Of a stretch of DNA of 64,000 nucleotides, positions 13,474-27,200 are shown piece after piece. The stretch is from contig CAIIXF020000001.1 of NCBI GenBank assembly GCA_903813345.2, positions 54,765,885 to 54,829,884 on the forward strand, written 5' to 3'. The notes beneath the pieces were generated by a model. The model was not told where the DNA came from. It saw only the letters and a list, made by a program, of their open reading frames with translations, and did not search any database. The first letter of the stretch is position 1; the number at the start of each line of letters is the position of its first letter. A program made the translations under genes and the position numbers. The DNA is from Owenia fusiformis (lineage: Eukaryota > Annelida > Polychaeta > Sabellida > Oweniidae).

Positions 13474-13999
13474 CACGGTTCCACAACTAGTTACTTTGAC
13501 GGAACGTCAATATAACAAAATGGATAAACTTCCTAGTTACGAGTTTTTTGTTTTTGTTTTCTCGATTTGAACCTACTTATCTGCTTATAAGTCAAGTTAC
13601 ATATTATAATTTGGCAAAAAGCTAGAAAATGTAACTAGTTATAATAAGTTTTTTTGATATGGAATTTGTGTCGTAAATAAAGTTGTAATTCATATATTTA
13701 GCCCCTCGCTTCTCTTACATTGACGAAAGTCCGTTTATGTATGTTACTTTGACGACTAATTACGCCAATGTAACAAAATCGATAGTCTAAATGCATGAAT
13801 CACTGCTTTGTTTACAAATCAAATTCCAAACCGAGAGCATTCCTAAAAGCTTGACTATATTATCTTATTTTGTGCTAAATGATAATCCGCAACATGACTA
13901 ATACGTAATAGTTTAAATCGAGAAAACAAAAACTGGTTTCCAAGAAGTTCATCAATTTTGTTGCATTGACGTGTCAAAGTAACTAGTTGTGGAACAGTG
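13474..13999. mobile_element. Inverted-repeat element, unclassified
   Basis: Ends share GTTCCACAACTAGTTACTTT in inverted orientation (13479 onward; up to about 13995). A second inner pair (GTTTTCTCGATTT and its inverse) continues the symmetry. No convincing target duplication and no coding capacity. The motif TTACTTTGACG recurs in the middle. Confidence 0.55.
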
Positions 14000-15030
14000 A
14001 TGTTGTCAAAAAAAATTCTCCTGATCTCTGTTTTAATATTCTTTACCTCATCAATAGTTTGGTGATTGTTTGCATAGATCCTGCCTTTAAGGTATCCACA
14101 ACAAAAACGTTATAGGGGATATGTCTTGAGACAGTCTTGAAAATGTGCAGGTCAGATTTGATCCAAGGGAAATAATGACGGAAATATTCAAGTGAAGAAT
14201 TGGAGTAGTGCAATGTTGCTTCATCTTACCGATAGATAACAGTGTCCATGCAAATCCCTCAATTCTACCCCAATGCCAGGATGAATTTTCTTCTTATAAC
14301 TTCATTGATCAGTCCATATTCACAGGAAATATGAACGTTCATTAGCATTCTCAAACCAGTATTGCCCAGTATAACCATTATGACCTACATGTTTATAGGA
14401 CTTTCGGCTACGTTTTCGAATAACCCGTTGCGCGAAACTTATTGTATCCAATAGGCTGGAAAAACAAAACATGCATTGATCTGAAATTATATAATAACGT
14501 AAAGATGATTGAATTGTATATAAATAAGCCATTAACATTGTTTCGACCCATAAAATGTGCGTAGGCCCACAACCGCGACTGGGGAAAATCTAGGCGACCT
14601 AACGTGTGAGATAAAAATAAAAAACCTTTGGTCTTAAAATAAAGAAATCTTAGGAGGTATGAAGCACACAATAATTAGTGGTACATTCTGGGTGTTATTG
14701 ATACTTTTCTAAGCACCGTCGGCGATCATTTTTAAATTTTAACTTGTTGCGTAAATACCTTTCTCTTGATCTCCATCAATATCTTATTTGCAACAAATTC
14801 TCTGGGACAAATAAGGTTGTTAAGAAATAGTTCTTCAAACCATCCCAATGAAGTAGGAAACTCGCGAGATTTACAGTACCGTGTCTTCATTGAAAATGGA
14901 TTAATTAATTATCATTCTCGCGGTAAAATATTGCTTACGTGTGTATTGAGGCTTTCATCAAAGGAAATCATGAAGTTTGAATGAAACCTGAACAGCGGTA
15001 AATCTACAACCGCTCGCCATCGGGCAACCA
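14000..15030. other. Upstream flank of the secreted-protein gene
   Basis: No exon or repeat is recognised. The last few tens of bases lead into the TATA box of the gene starting at 15130. Confidence 0.4.
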
Positions 15031-15038
15031 TATAAAAG
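15031..15038 (+). promoter_or_regulatory. TATA box of the secreted cysteine-rich gene
   Basis: TATAAAAG lies 99 bp upstream of the ATG at 15130. Transcription would start near 15060, giving a 5' leader of about 70 nt. A consensus TATA box is usual for tissue-restricted secreted-product genes. Confidence 0.6.
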
Positions 15039-15129
15039 GGAAGAGAGCGAGACAAGATTCACAAGTTAAAGACGGAGAGCCTGGAAATATTATATCTGAA
15101 TAATAACTTAATTAGATTTCGATACAAAT

Positions 15130-15231
15130 ATGCAAAGCATGGATTTAAGGTTAAGTAAAATTTCCATCGTGGTTTTCCTAGCCGTCGTAGCGATGACCCA
15201 TATTGCTCAAGGGATGTCATTATATGAAAAG
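15130..15231 (+). CDS. Secreted-protein gene, exon 1 (signal peptide)
   Basis: 34 codons from an ATG (CAAATATGC context) to donor GTAAGA, phase 0. A second ATG four codons in would also preserve the signal peptide. Confidence 0.7.
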
Positions 15232-18200
15232 GTAAGACTGTTAAGAAAATCGATTCCCAAAACATATGGATTTGCGCATTTATCTTTATTGATAGGTTTA
15301 CAGAAAATATTTAGAAAGTACTTCATTTTATAGCTGTGGTGGGGTGGGATGTTTTTTTCCAAATGAACATAATAAGTGATTTGACTTAATGTGGTAGCAA
15401 AGAATAATGAGTTTGAATTGTTAAAATCAATCTTTTCAAATCCCAGTTTAAGACGTCCATAATAAACTATGGAACTGTTCAAATTCCTTAAAATTGAGGA
15501 ACCTCTTTCTATTCATTGCAAAATAATTTAGAAAACCATCATGAATTGAAAATGTTGAACATAAAATTTTGGCGTTTTAGAAACTGTCAATCCGTCTCTG
15601 GTACTCTTTTGCAACAAATAATAATTATCTTTTGATATTATACGGACAGGTTTAAAGAAGCTGCGAGAAATTCCTGAAACTGACGGCCTGATATTCTTTC
15701 AAATATTTTACACATAAGTTGAATATGTAAAATGGATGATAATTAAAGTGATTGAAAGTAATTTCGTTGATAGGCTAGCGCAGAATATAATTTGTGCTAT
15801 TTACAGGTAAAAATGCGTACTACTCCAATATTGCAAAAGTATATGTAAACTATTTCGAATTCAGTTATATCGACACAAATATACATTCGACGTCTAAGTT
15901 ACTTCAAAGAATATCAATCGACCAAAGTTTTCATTAAGAAACCATGAAAACTAAAAAAAAATGTTTAGAATAATGAGTAATTAATCATATTTAAAACATT
16001 TAATAAATAACTAATTATTCAAGCCTACAAAAAAGTTTTCCAGAAGCAGGATAGTAACACGTTAGTTTGATTTATTTGAAGCTCGTCATCATTCGGGGGC
16101 ATAACCAATATATACGATTAAGCGTGGATATAGTTTTTACAAATACAGTTTAAATATAAAAATGACGAATTGCCTCATAGCAAGACACACTCACGAATGT
16201 TTGTGGCGTAACCCAGATCTGATATATTGGAAGGTAGCCCAATCAGTAAATTTCGCTAATTCACCAATATGGACGTGGGAGTGACATGTTATAATAACAT
16301 GATTAAGTACCCAAGTATGAACAGGGTGGTATGCTTCATAAAACACTATATTTCAGAAATGTATGGAAGCCGGAAATTAAGCCACGTGGGCGTGAAAATA
16401 TTTTAACTCTCAACATCCGAACTGTAGAGTAGAACGCAGTGACTCTATTGCGTGTAAATTATTAAAACCAAAAGACTCGTTATCATTAGGCTACTTAATA
16501 AATCATATTTATCACACAATTCCAAAGGTCCCGTGGGGTGCAATATTCTCTACACAGAGAAGCAAGCACAGAGTAACGAAATAAAGTGTCACTCACATCT
16601 ATGTATGTTATATAAAACTACAGGGAATATGGCGTTTTAGATAATTCAGTTTTTTTCAGTTCTTATATATGCTGATAGCGCTTTCTAAACTTCAATTCAA
16701 TTACAATACAGGGTGTCCACAAAAAAGTATACCCAACTTCAAAACCAAATTACTGGAATCCTAAGAAGTTTTTTAAAATACAAATGTAGAAGTAAAAAGC
16801 CTGATTTATTCTCCATCAAATGGTACCAAAATCATTATGTAACTGTCATGTATGACTGAGAAATCTTGACCATTATGAGAGGTGGTAAAATTAGCAGTGT
16901 GCCAAGTTATCTTCCTGTGTGGCAAGGCCGAACTGGCTTAATACTAGTATTCTTTTTGTGTTACATTAAGTTAGAGGACATTAAGTCCATACTAAATTGG
17001 ACTTGGGACTGTAACTCTCTTTTGAAAAAAAGTTTGGCAAAATGCTCAACTTACTCTAAAATAGGCCTGCAAAAATACTTCAACTGAAACCTGATCAGTA
17101 GAGCCAACAAAGTTTTAAAAAGCAAGTCCCGTGTACTATTTATAGAACCCCTATTCTTACTATTGAAATATATTCTAGCAATACTGTCCCACATGAATCT
17201 ACTTGTGTTTAGACTCAATAAAGTTATTCCGAGAAAATGAGGATTTCACCAAGAGTGATTGACTTTACATGGGGGGATACAATTGACTTCAAAGCTGCAT
17301 ATCATCAAGTAGAAGTTTTATTGCTGATGAAGAGGCTCTTCGAATCTTCTCGAAGTATGAATTTGAACATTAATAATGTTTTGAACACGTAAAAAACATT
17401 TACTGTGTCATTCCTCCTTGAATGCTAACTTGGCACAGTGCTGATCTTACCACCTTTTTATAAAAGTCATGATTGCTCAGTCATCCATGACAGTTACATA
17501 ATGATCTTCGTATCATTGGATGGAGGACAAACTAGGGCTTTTACTGCTATCTTCGTACCTTTAAAAATTGCTCAGAATTCAGGTATCCTGGCTTCGAAGA
17601 TGGGTATACTTTTTGTGGACGCCCTGTACTATAGAATTATATTCAGTACGACGTGATAGTTCCGCGATTTCCACCTAAATTCCATTCTAAATATATATGG
17701 CTTATAATAAGGCGTCACGCGTAACAAATGACGACAAGGAAACCTACTCCAAGAGGGCCATCTTCAAAAATAGCAATGCAACAATTCCATTTTTAGTTAT
17801 AGTATTCCCAAGATTAAAGGTACTCTTATTACTTCATTATAATATTATCGGAGGGATATTGTCGCGCCTGGGCCGTCTCACCGAGCACCCTGTATACTGG
17901 GGAAAGGCCTGGGACGACGAAAAGGGATCTTTGGAGGTGTTTCAAGGGTGTCGACCTGGTTTGGTGGTACGACAGTTACCAATAGAAGATGGCTCCACAA
18001 AACAATTATGTACAGGGTTTTTATAATCTATTCTAACATAAGTTTTTACAATATAATAACAAAATGTCCATATAATATACAAGTTTCTCTTCAAGAGTCG
18101 TCTCTGCTCTGGAGCTTGTTTAACACTAAGAGTCACTGCGTCTCTCTATGTTCTCCTCCTGTAGTTTGTTCAGCTCTAGGAGTCACTACGTCTCTTAATC

Positions 18201-21200
18201 TTCTGTATGGAGTTTGTTCAGCTTAAGGAGCAACCTCAGCTCCGGGAGTCACTTCGTCTCTGGGGAAACCACGCAAACTCTCTCTCTTGGAAGAGTACCA
18301 GCCTCTAAAGCACTCTCTGCTTGGGAGTCGCCACTTCTCGATAAAAACCTCTGCTCTTGAACGATTCACACGCTCGGAGTATCTCAGCTCGGAGTCGTCT
18401 CGTCTCAAGAGAAATCAACGCAAACTCTGTGTCTCTTGGAGCACCTCAGTTCCGGTAGTGTAACTATGGCTCCAATCACAACTCTGTCTCTTGGAAGGGG
18501 TCCAGGCTCTGGAGCAACCTCTGCTCGGGAGTCGCCACTTCTCGATAAAAACCTCTGCTCTTGAACGATTCACACGCTCGGAGTATCTCAGCTCGGAGTC
18601 GTCTCGTCTCAAGAGAAATCAACGCAAACTCTGTGTCTCTTGGAGCACCTCGGTTCCGACAGTGTAACTTTGGCTCCGACACAAACTCTGTCTCTTGGAA
18701 GGGGTCCAGGCTCTGGAGCACTCTGCTCGGGAGTCGCCACTTCACAGGAGAAACCTCGTCACCCTCTACAGAGAAATAACACCTCTGGAATGTCAATCAG
18801 ATGGTGAGATTAGACCAGAGCTGCTACTTCTCGATCTCGGAGTACCTTAGTTCCGGTGGAGTAACCTTGGCTCCAATGGAATAAACCTTGCAACACAGAA
18901 ATACCTTGGTTCCGGTAGTGTAACCTCAGTATCTAACTTCTGGAGGAGTCAAATCACCTCGGAGGGTACGTCAAGTTCAGCAACTTGTATCAATTTCGGA
19001 TCATCAATAACTCGGAGGAGGAGAAGAAGCAACTCACGAATATCGATCATTAAACTGAGATTAGACAGAGTTGTATTCTCAACCCTCGGAGCAGATTCCA
19101 CTCTAGAATAGATGGAGGAGTAAGCACTCGGAGCAGTGAGTCCTCAGAGTAGGTATGGCTCTCAACTAGATGGAGGAGTAATCACTCGGAGCTGGCAATC
19201 CTCGGAGTAGATACAACTCTCGAATATCAATCACAACGGAGATTAGACAGAGCTGTAACTACTCGGACCAAATATAACTCAGAGGAGATATAACACTTAA
19301 ATAATTGGAGGAGTAATCACTCGGAGCTGGCAATTCTCGGAGTCAATGGAGGAGTAATGACTCGGAGCAGTGAGTCCTCGGAGCAGATATGACTCTTGAA
19401 TATCAATCAAACTGAGATTAGACAAGAGCCATAATTACTCGGAGTTGGCGATCCTCGGGGCAAATGGAGTAGTAATGACTCAGAGCTGACAGTCCTCAGA
19501 GCAGACACGACTCTCGAATATCAATCAAACTGAGATTAGACAAGAGTTGTACCTACTCAGAGAAGGAATCACTCCTTAAAATGGCGTCACTTCCGTAAAA
19601 AATAAAGATGGCCGACCGCAGGGAACTCTGGGAAGAAGAAATCAAAATGGCGGACGGCAATATGGCGTCAAACTCAATAATCAAATTGTCACTCACCAAA
19701 GAACTATCTATTGTCTTGTCTTTTCCCCAATTGTCGCAACGCACGCAATTTACATCAAGCAATAGCAGCAAATAGTCAAATAATATCCAAATATAATCCA
19801 CAGTTGTAATCAGCCACGCTCGCACATAAAATGCCCCAAACTGACGAGGTCCTGCTTGTACAAAATCTTGGTAAGCTCTGATTTACAGGTCACGATCTCA
19901 CGCTAAAATCCAGACACCTCAAGTTGCATCATGGGAAAACTACAACTTAAGTTGGCGGTAAATTCAAATGAAGCAATCTGATTGGTTGAGCTCTGTTGCT
20001 GAGTGCTTAATTATTCAAATTTATTCCACTACAGTCTGCTGATCAAGTAAACATCCAAGTGCCTAGATGAGATTCTGCACGTAGACACTTTACAATACAA
20101 TTCTTTAATTACAGTGGACAGAACATGAAATAAAGATGAAATAACATAAAACCCAGTAAAATAAACGTTTCACAAACCCTAGTACTACTCAGGGGGAATT
20201 AAAAATTCCCACACTCCCCCCTACTAAGCTTGATCGCCCACGATCACACAATGTAAACTTAACTTCTACAAAAATACATAGAGAGCTCGAGCACCTCTTA
20301 CAAAAATAAATACAAGTAAAGAGCTAACTTATCTCCTCTCAAAAAGTTACAGCATTATCATCAATACTTGCTCAATCAACACTCTATCTACACTTATATA
20401 CTCTCAAAAAATCACATGATCATGATCAGTAATTGCTCATTCAACTAACTTTCTTAACTTAAAATGTCATATTTAGGGAGGGAGCCTCTTGGCCTCCTCC
20501 GTTTTTGCTCCTCTCGCACACACTGGGATGAGTTTCCATGACTCCTCAGTTCGCCCTGCCTCTGCATGCTCGAACTTCAGTGGGGAGTCAACTTCTCTCC
20601 AGTTCATCTTGTCTCTTACAACACATGCTGGTTGTCTTCTTTGATACCTTTGTCTCACTCTGTAATATAGACTTTCTTCTGGCTGCTCACTTGTTGACCC
20701 TCTTGGTTTGTAGGCTCGCTTTTCTCTTGTCAACTCGCTACCATTCGACCGTCTTGCCCCCCTACTTGACCTTCCCTTCTCAAGGAGTACTAGTGTAGGT
20801 CTCTCTCGGCTGTCTACTAGGGCTCGAGGTTCCTCCGATCCTACATCGGGTCTTTTAGAGGCATGTCTGCTCTTCACTTCAAGAGAGTCAACTTTGCTAC
20901 TTCTGCTATTCTGGAGCCACACAGTATCACCGAGCTCATCAGGATTCTTTGGAAGCTCCTTCTTCTTTCGCTCTCTTCTTTGTCTCTTCCTTCTTTTGTG
21001 GGTTGCAGTAATGAAGGTTCTTGGCTCCTTTGGCTTCTCTTGTTGGGAGCTACTACAGCTCTGGATTCCTTCACTGTTGGACTCATTGAAGCTCATCTGT
21101 AAGGAGCCATAATTGATCACAGCCTTGCTAGCCAATAGATAGTCAGTACCTAAGATCCCATCCTGGCTAATTTCGGCCACCACTATCTCCAAAGGGGTCT

Positions 21201-24200
21201 TTCTCCCATCTAACTTCATTTCCATGGAGCACAAGCCATATACTGCTATAGGGGATCCATCGGCTCGCACCAAGACATCTTTGGCTGGTTTCAGTTGTGG
21301 TCTCTTCCGGTAGTTGATTCGGTTGAAGCTGTGTAGACTCATCAAAGACACCACTGATCCTGTATCTACTAGGCACTTCACATGGGCTCCACATATCTCA
21401 ACATCAGCCTCTACCTTCTGAGCAGATTCAGCCCTCTCAGGATCTACCACTGCTCGACCTCTGACATCAAGGAAACATACTGGGTGGATCCCTGGAGCAT
21501 CTCTACTTTTCTTTGGTTTAGGACAATCAATGGAGAGGTGTCCTGGCTCCAAACAATTGAAGCAGGTGACTAGAGGACATCTTCTGACAATATGACCTTC
21601 CTCTCCACATCGTCTACAAGTAATGCATCGAGGAGCTCGGAGTTCTCTTTGCTCTTTGAAGAGCTGTAACGCCTCATTCATCTCCTTCATCTCCGTCTTC
21701 ATGTCCTCCATCATCTTGAGGAGCCTTTCCTCCACAGGGTCGCTGGTAACAAGTGAAATGTGATGATCCAACTGTTTTGGCTTGAGTCCCCTTCGGATAC
21801 ATTCTGACTCTTGGTAAGCTTCCTCCTTCTGGGCCTCCTCAATGGCTTCATCAAGAGACTTTGGGGCTCGGCGATGCACTGCAGCCCGAACATCATCGTC
21901 TGTTATTGCCTTTTCAAAGCTCCGTCGAGCAAGTCTGTCCTGGGAGGGACGAGGCATCTCTGGATAGGCTAAGGCAGCTAACCTCCGGATACTTTGACCT
22001 AAACTCTGTAAGGACTCCTTTGGCTTCCGGACTCTAGTGTTCAGCTCGGCTTCGTACATAGAGGCTTTGTCCCCTGGTCCAAATCTTTTGGTTAAGGCCT
22101 CTAAAAGATCACCATAAGTGTGTCCTTCTTCTAACTCTTGGACCAGCTGCTGAGCATCACCCCTCAATTGGTTGGTGAGATTCTGCCTCTTTTCCTCGTC
22201 ATTCCATCTATTGCTTTCAATACAATTCTGGAAGTGGGCTTTGTAGTCAAGCCAGGGAGTTTTGCCATCAAATAGTTGGGTTGGCTTGATTTTAGTCTTC
22301 CTTCCCTGCTGCGCTGACTCCAAGGCCTTCCCACACATATCCATAGCTTTCTCAGCTAATTTCACCATTGCCTGCTCATGGTTACTATTGGAGCTCTCTG
22401 CTCTCCTTTCCTCCGCTGTAGGATGAGCCCCAAGGCTCTCTGGAGGAACTTCCACTCTATGGGATGTGGTTGGTTCTTGTTGAAGTCCCCCAGTGGTAGC
22501 CCTTCTATGAGTATTGGACACATTGAGCTTCTCTGGCTCTGCCTTGACATTAGGCTCTGGAGGTAATCTGGCTCCAGATTGATTCCATCGACCAGTAAAT
22601 GGTTCCTCTCCAGACATGCGAGGGAGCTGGTTTGGATCCAACCTTGTGAGCTGAGGAGCCTCATGTCCTCTTGTCTCTGGAGGCAGAGCACTTCTATCTC
22701 GCTGCAAATCAACATCTTGACTCCATCTAGTCATCGAATGTGGATCATCTTCTGGAGCAGGCATTCTCTGCTTGTATCCAGATTCATCTATTATATGATC
22801 ACCATTACTCTTCAGAAAGACTCTATTGGGCTCTAGCAGCATTGTCGCTTCTGGGAGCAATCTCGGCTCTTCACCTTGTGACCATCTAGGTTGCTGTATT
22901 TGGACATCTGGTTCCAGATGGAATCTTGGGGAATAAGGAGGCATCCCTGCTCGGTTAAACATCTCTCTTGGACTTCTTTCAGGTTGAGTCAGAAGAGCTG
23001 ATCTCGGATCGCCTACCATCTCAACCCTAGAGGGATTCACCATCCGGGACACCGGTGGAGGAGCTTGGCTCATCTGCCCTAGGGTAGCATTCATCTCTTT
23101 CAAGAAAGCCTCCATTCCTTCTCTGCTCTTCTTAGCCTCCTCTTGACCTTGGTTCACCACGTTCGCCAGTTTACCGAGTTCAACATGGAGACTGACCATC
23201 TCTTCAGATTGAACTTGCAGCCTTCTCCCAACATCTGATCTGAGCGTTCCAAGGCTCCCCTGTATAGCCATAACCTGGGATTGTGTGGAGTCCAACTGTC
23301 TCTCGAGGAGTATTTGTTCATCCTTCTGCCTCTCTGGTATCAGTGTGGAGGTAAGAGGATACTGCCCTCTATGTCTCAGCCTCGCTCCCTCTCCGAATTC
23401 TCTTCCAAGGCCAGGGGGTGTACGAACATCTCTCTGGAGCTGAGTTGAAGACCAGTACCCAGTAGTCCCTTCAAGACCAGGATGCATCCTCATCTGCCTC
23501 TCTGTGGGTAGTTGTTGGAATCTTCTCTCTGGAGTCCGCTCAGCTCTGGGGTCATCTGGATCCAAAGGAATTGTGTCATCACCTGCATGCACATAAGGAG
23601 CCAACCCGTCTCCTTTGAAGAGCACTGTAGACTCCAATTGAAACTTGTCGACTGGTGGGGTTGTCCTCACTGCTTCCTCTTGTTCCCTTTTTCCCTGAGA
23701 GCCAGTCATCATCATCTCAGTGAGCTTGGAGTTCTCTTGACCCCTTATCTCTGGGGTACGCTCCAACTTCTGCGACATCTCAGCCATCTTTTAAAGACAA
23801 CAGATCCCACCGCTGCCACCAATGTCGCGCCTGGGCCGTCTCACCGAGCACCCTGTATACTGGGGAAAGGCCTGGGACGACGAAAAGGGATCTTTGGAGG
23901 TGTTTCAAGGGTGTCGACCTGGTTTGGTGGTACGACAGTTACCAATAGAAGATGGCTCCACAAAACAATTATGTACAGGGTTTTTATAATCTATTCTAAC
24001 ATAAGTTTTTACAATATAATAACAAAATGTCCATATAATATACAAGTTTCTCTTCAAGAGTCGTCTCTGCTCTGGAGCTTGTTTAACACTAAGAGTCACT
24101 GCGTCTCTCTATGTTCTCCTCCTGTAGTTTGTTCAGCTCTAGGAGTCACTACGTCTCTTAATCTTCTGTATGGAGTTTGTTCAGCTTAAGGAGCAACCTC

Positions 24201-27200
24201 AGCTCCGGGAGTCACTTCGTCTCTGGGGAAACCACGCAAACTCTCTCTCTTGGAAGAGTACCAGCCTCTAAAGCACTCTCTGCTTGGGAGTCGCCACTTC
24301 TCGATAAAAACCTCTGCTCTTGAACGATTCACACGCTCGGAGTATCTCAGCTCGGAGTCGTCTCGTCTCAAGAGAAATCAACGCAAACTCTGTGTCTCTT
24401 GGAGCACCTCAGTTCCGGTAGTGTAACTATGGCTCCAATCACAACTCTGTCTCTTGGAAGGGGTCCAGGCTCTGGAGCAACCTCTGCTCGGGAGTCGCCA
24501 CTTCTCGATAAAAACCTCTGCTCTTGAACGATTCACACGCTCGGAGTATCTCAGCTCGGAGTCGTCTCGTCTCAAGAGAAATCAACGCAAACTCTGTGTC
24601 TCTTGGAGCACCTCGGTTCCGACAGTGTAACTTTGGCTCCGACACAAACTCTGTCTCTTGGAAGGGGTCCAGGCTCTGGAGCACTCTGCTCGGGAGTCGC
24701 CACTTCACAGGAGAAACCTCGTCACCCTCTACAGAGAAATAACACCTCTGGAATGTCAATCAGATGGTGAGATTAGACCAGAGCTGCTACTTCTCGATCT
24801 CGGAGTACCTTAGTTCCGGTGGAGTAACCTTGGCTCCAATGGAATAAACCTTGCAACACAGAAATACCTTGGTTCCGGTAGTGTAACCTCAGTATCTAAC
24901 TTCTGGAGGAGTCAAATCACCTCGGAGGGTACGTCAAGTTCAGCAACTTGTATCAATTTCGGATCATCAATAACTCGGAGGAGGAGAAGAAGCAACTCAC
25001 GAATATCGATCATTAAACTGAGATTAGACAGAGTTGTATTCTCAACCCTCGGAGCAGATTCCACTCTAGAATAGATGGAGGAGTAAGCACTCGGAGCAGT
25101 GAGTCCTCAGAGTAGGTATGGCTCTCAACTAGATGGAGGAGTAATCACTCGGAGCTGGCAATCCTCGGAGTAGATACAACTCTCGAATATCAATCACAAC
25201 GGAGATTAGACAGAGCTGTAACTACTCGGACCAAATATAACTCAGAGGAGATATAACACTTAAATAATTGGAGGAGTAATCACTCGGAGCTGGCAATTCT
25301 CGGAGTCAATGGAGGAGTAATGACTCGGAGCAGTGAGTCCTCGGAGCAGATATGACTCTTGAATATCAATCAAACTGAGATTAGACAAGAGCCATAATTA
25401 CTCGGAGTTGGCGATCCTCGGGGCAAATGGAGTAGTAATGACTCAGAGCTGACAGTCCTCAGAGCAGACACGACTCTCGAATATCAATCAAACTGAGATT
25501 AGACAAGAGTTGTACCTACTCAGAGAAGGAATCACTCCTTAAAATGGCGTCACTTCCGTAAAAAATAAAGATGGCCGACCGCAGGGAACTCTGGGAAGAA
25601 GAAATCAAAATGGCGGACGGCAATATGGCGTCAAACTCAATAATCAAATTGTCACTCACCAAAGAACTATCTATTGTCTTGTCTTTTCCCCAATTGTCGC
25701 AACGCACGCAATTTACATCAAGCAATAGCAGCAAATAGTCAAATAATATCCAAATATAATCCACAGTTGTAATCAGCCACGCTCGCACATAAAATGCCCC
25801 AAACTGACGAGGTCCTGCTTGTACAAAATCTTGGTAAGCTCTGATTTACAGGTCACGATCTCACGCTAAAATCCAGACACCTCAAGTTGCATCATGGGAA
25901 AACTACAACTTAAGTTGGCGGTAAATTCAAATGAAGCAATCTGATTGGTTGAGCTCTGTTGCTGAGTGCTTAATTATTCAAATTTATTCCACTACAGTCT
26001 GCTGATCAAGTAAACATCCAAGTGCCTAGATGAGATTCTGCACGTAGACACTTTACAATACAATTCTTTAATTACAGTGGACAGAACATGAAATAAAGAT
26101 GAAATAACATAAAACCCAGTAAAATAAACGTTTCACAAACCCTAGTACTACTCAGGGGGAATTAAAAATTCCCACAATATATACAATGCTGTACTGCAAT
26201 GAGGAAAGCGAAATAATCGTCACACTCGAAAGGTCAAACCGTGATGCTGGGTAGGTTAGGGTTTTTTACCCATTAAATGAAATTCAAAATCGATATAATA
26301 ATATAAGGCGTGCTTTTTTATCTATTTGTGATTCATATAAAAATATTTCATGTATCTGATGAATTGGAGAAATTTATAATACGAAACATTTTTCATGACT
26401 CGATGTCACAACTGGTATTTTTCATGATTTACATCACGTTCTTGAGGTTTACGTAACAAATTAATGCCACACAATATAAGTTAATAAAATATTAATTAGA
26501 TTGAGATTTTCTTTTTCTTATTTGTCTAATAAATTTCAAATATATTGATGCAATAGTACCAAAGTTACATATTTAAACATTTTCATGATGAAATGTCACA
26601 GAACGTGTTTTGACATATTTTTAATAGCACATAACTATTGTCTGTACCTTGCGATTACGTCGTGATCTGTTGTCAAAAAGTCAACCAGATTTCTGTTTTG
26701 CACATGTATATAAACAGGTTATACCATTAATGATGGAATAAACTATAAATAAAAAGTAAGATATTTTCATTTCAAAATCAAAATACAGAAAAATCACTCG
26801 TGTATGTACCTAGGTAGATGTGGTGTTTGCTATGCTGTCAATGTTTCGAGTGTTATCACCGTGTCTTTCTGTAAATAGCCGATTACCTCACTGGTCGATC
26901 GTGTAACTAGAGAGAGCAGGGTGCCCAAAACATTGTCAAATGCTTCTTTAGAGTCCCTTATTTGTCAAACTTTAATTTATAGGCTGCAGTATACAATAGA
27001 CTTCTAATTTATTTATTTCAGAAAGCCTTCTACAAACAATACTGCGGTGATGATATGGCTTGTCGATGGACCGTTTGTCGGTGGCACAGCAACCCAAATT
27101 CTAAACTCAATTGCTTCAGAGTAAATAACCTGTAAGTAAATAGCCTAGTCTTCAGATTGAGAGTTTAATTTTGCCAACATGGTTTGAAACAACATAGAGT

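Larger units (their letters stand above)
17860..26176 (-). mobile_element. Complete Gag-protease-only LTR retrotransposon
   Basis: 8,317 bp on the minus strand. Both LTRs are 2,354 bp with a constant offset of 5,963 bp from end to end, so there is no indel between them. The element has TG...CA termini and a 4-bp target duplication ATAT (17856-17859 and 26177-26180). It has a 17-nt primer-binding site, a polypurine tract and a single 1,104-codon reading frame containing Gag capsid, two zinc knuckles and a retropepsin. Only 259 bp separate its stop from the 3' LTR, so reverse transcriptase, RNase H and integrase are absent. It must be copied by another element's enzymes if it moves. Gag features fit the Ty3/Gypsy side of LTR elements. 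Intact frame and same-length LTRs indicate recent insertion, into intron 1 of the secreted-protein gene in antisense orientation. Confidence 0.9.
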
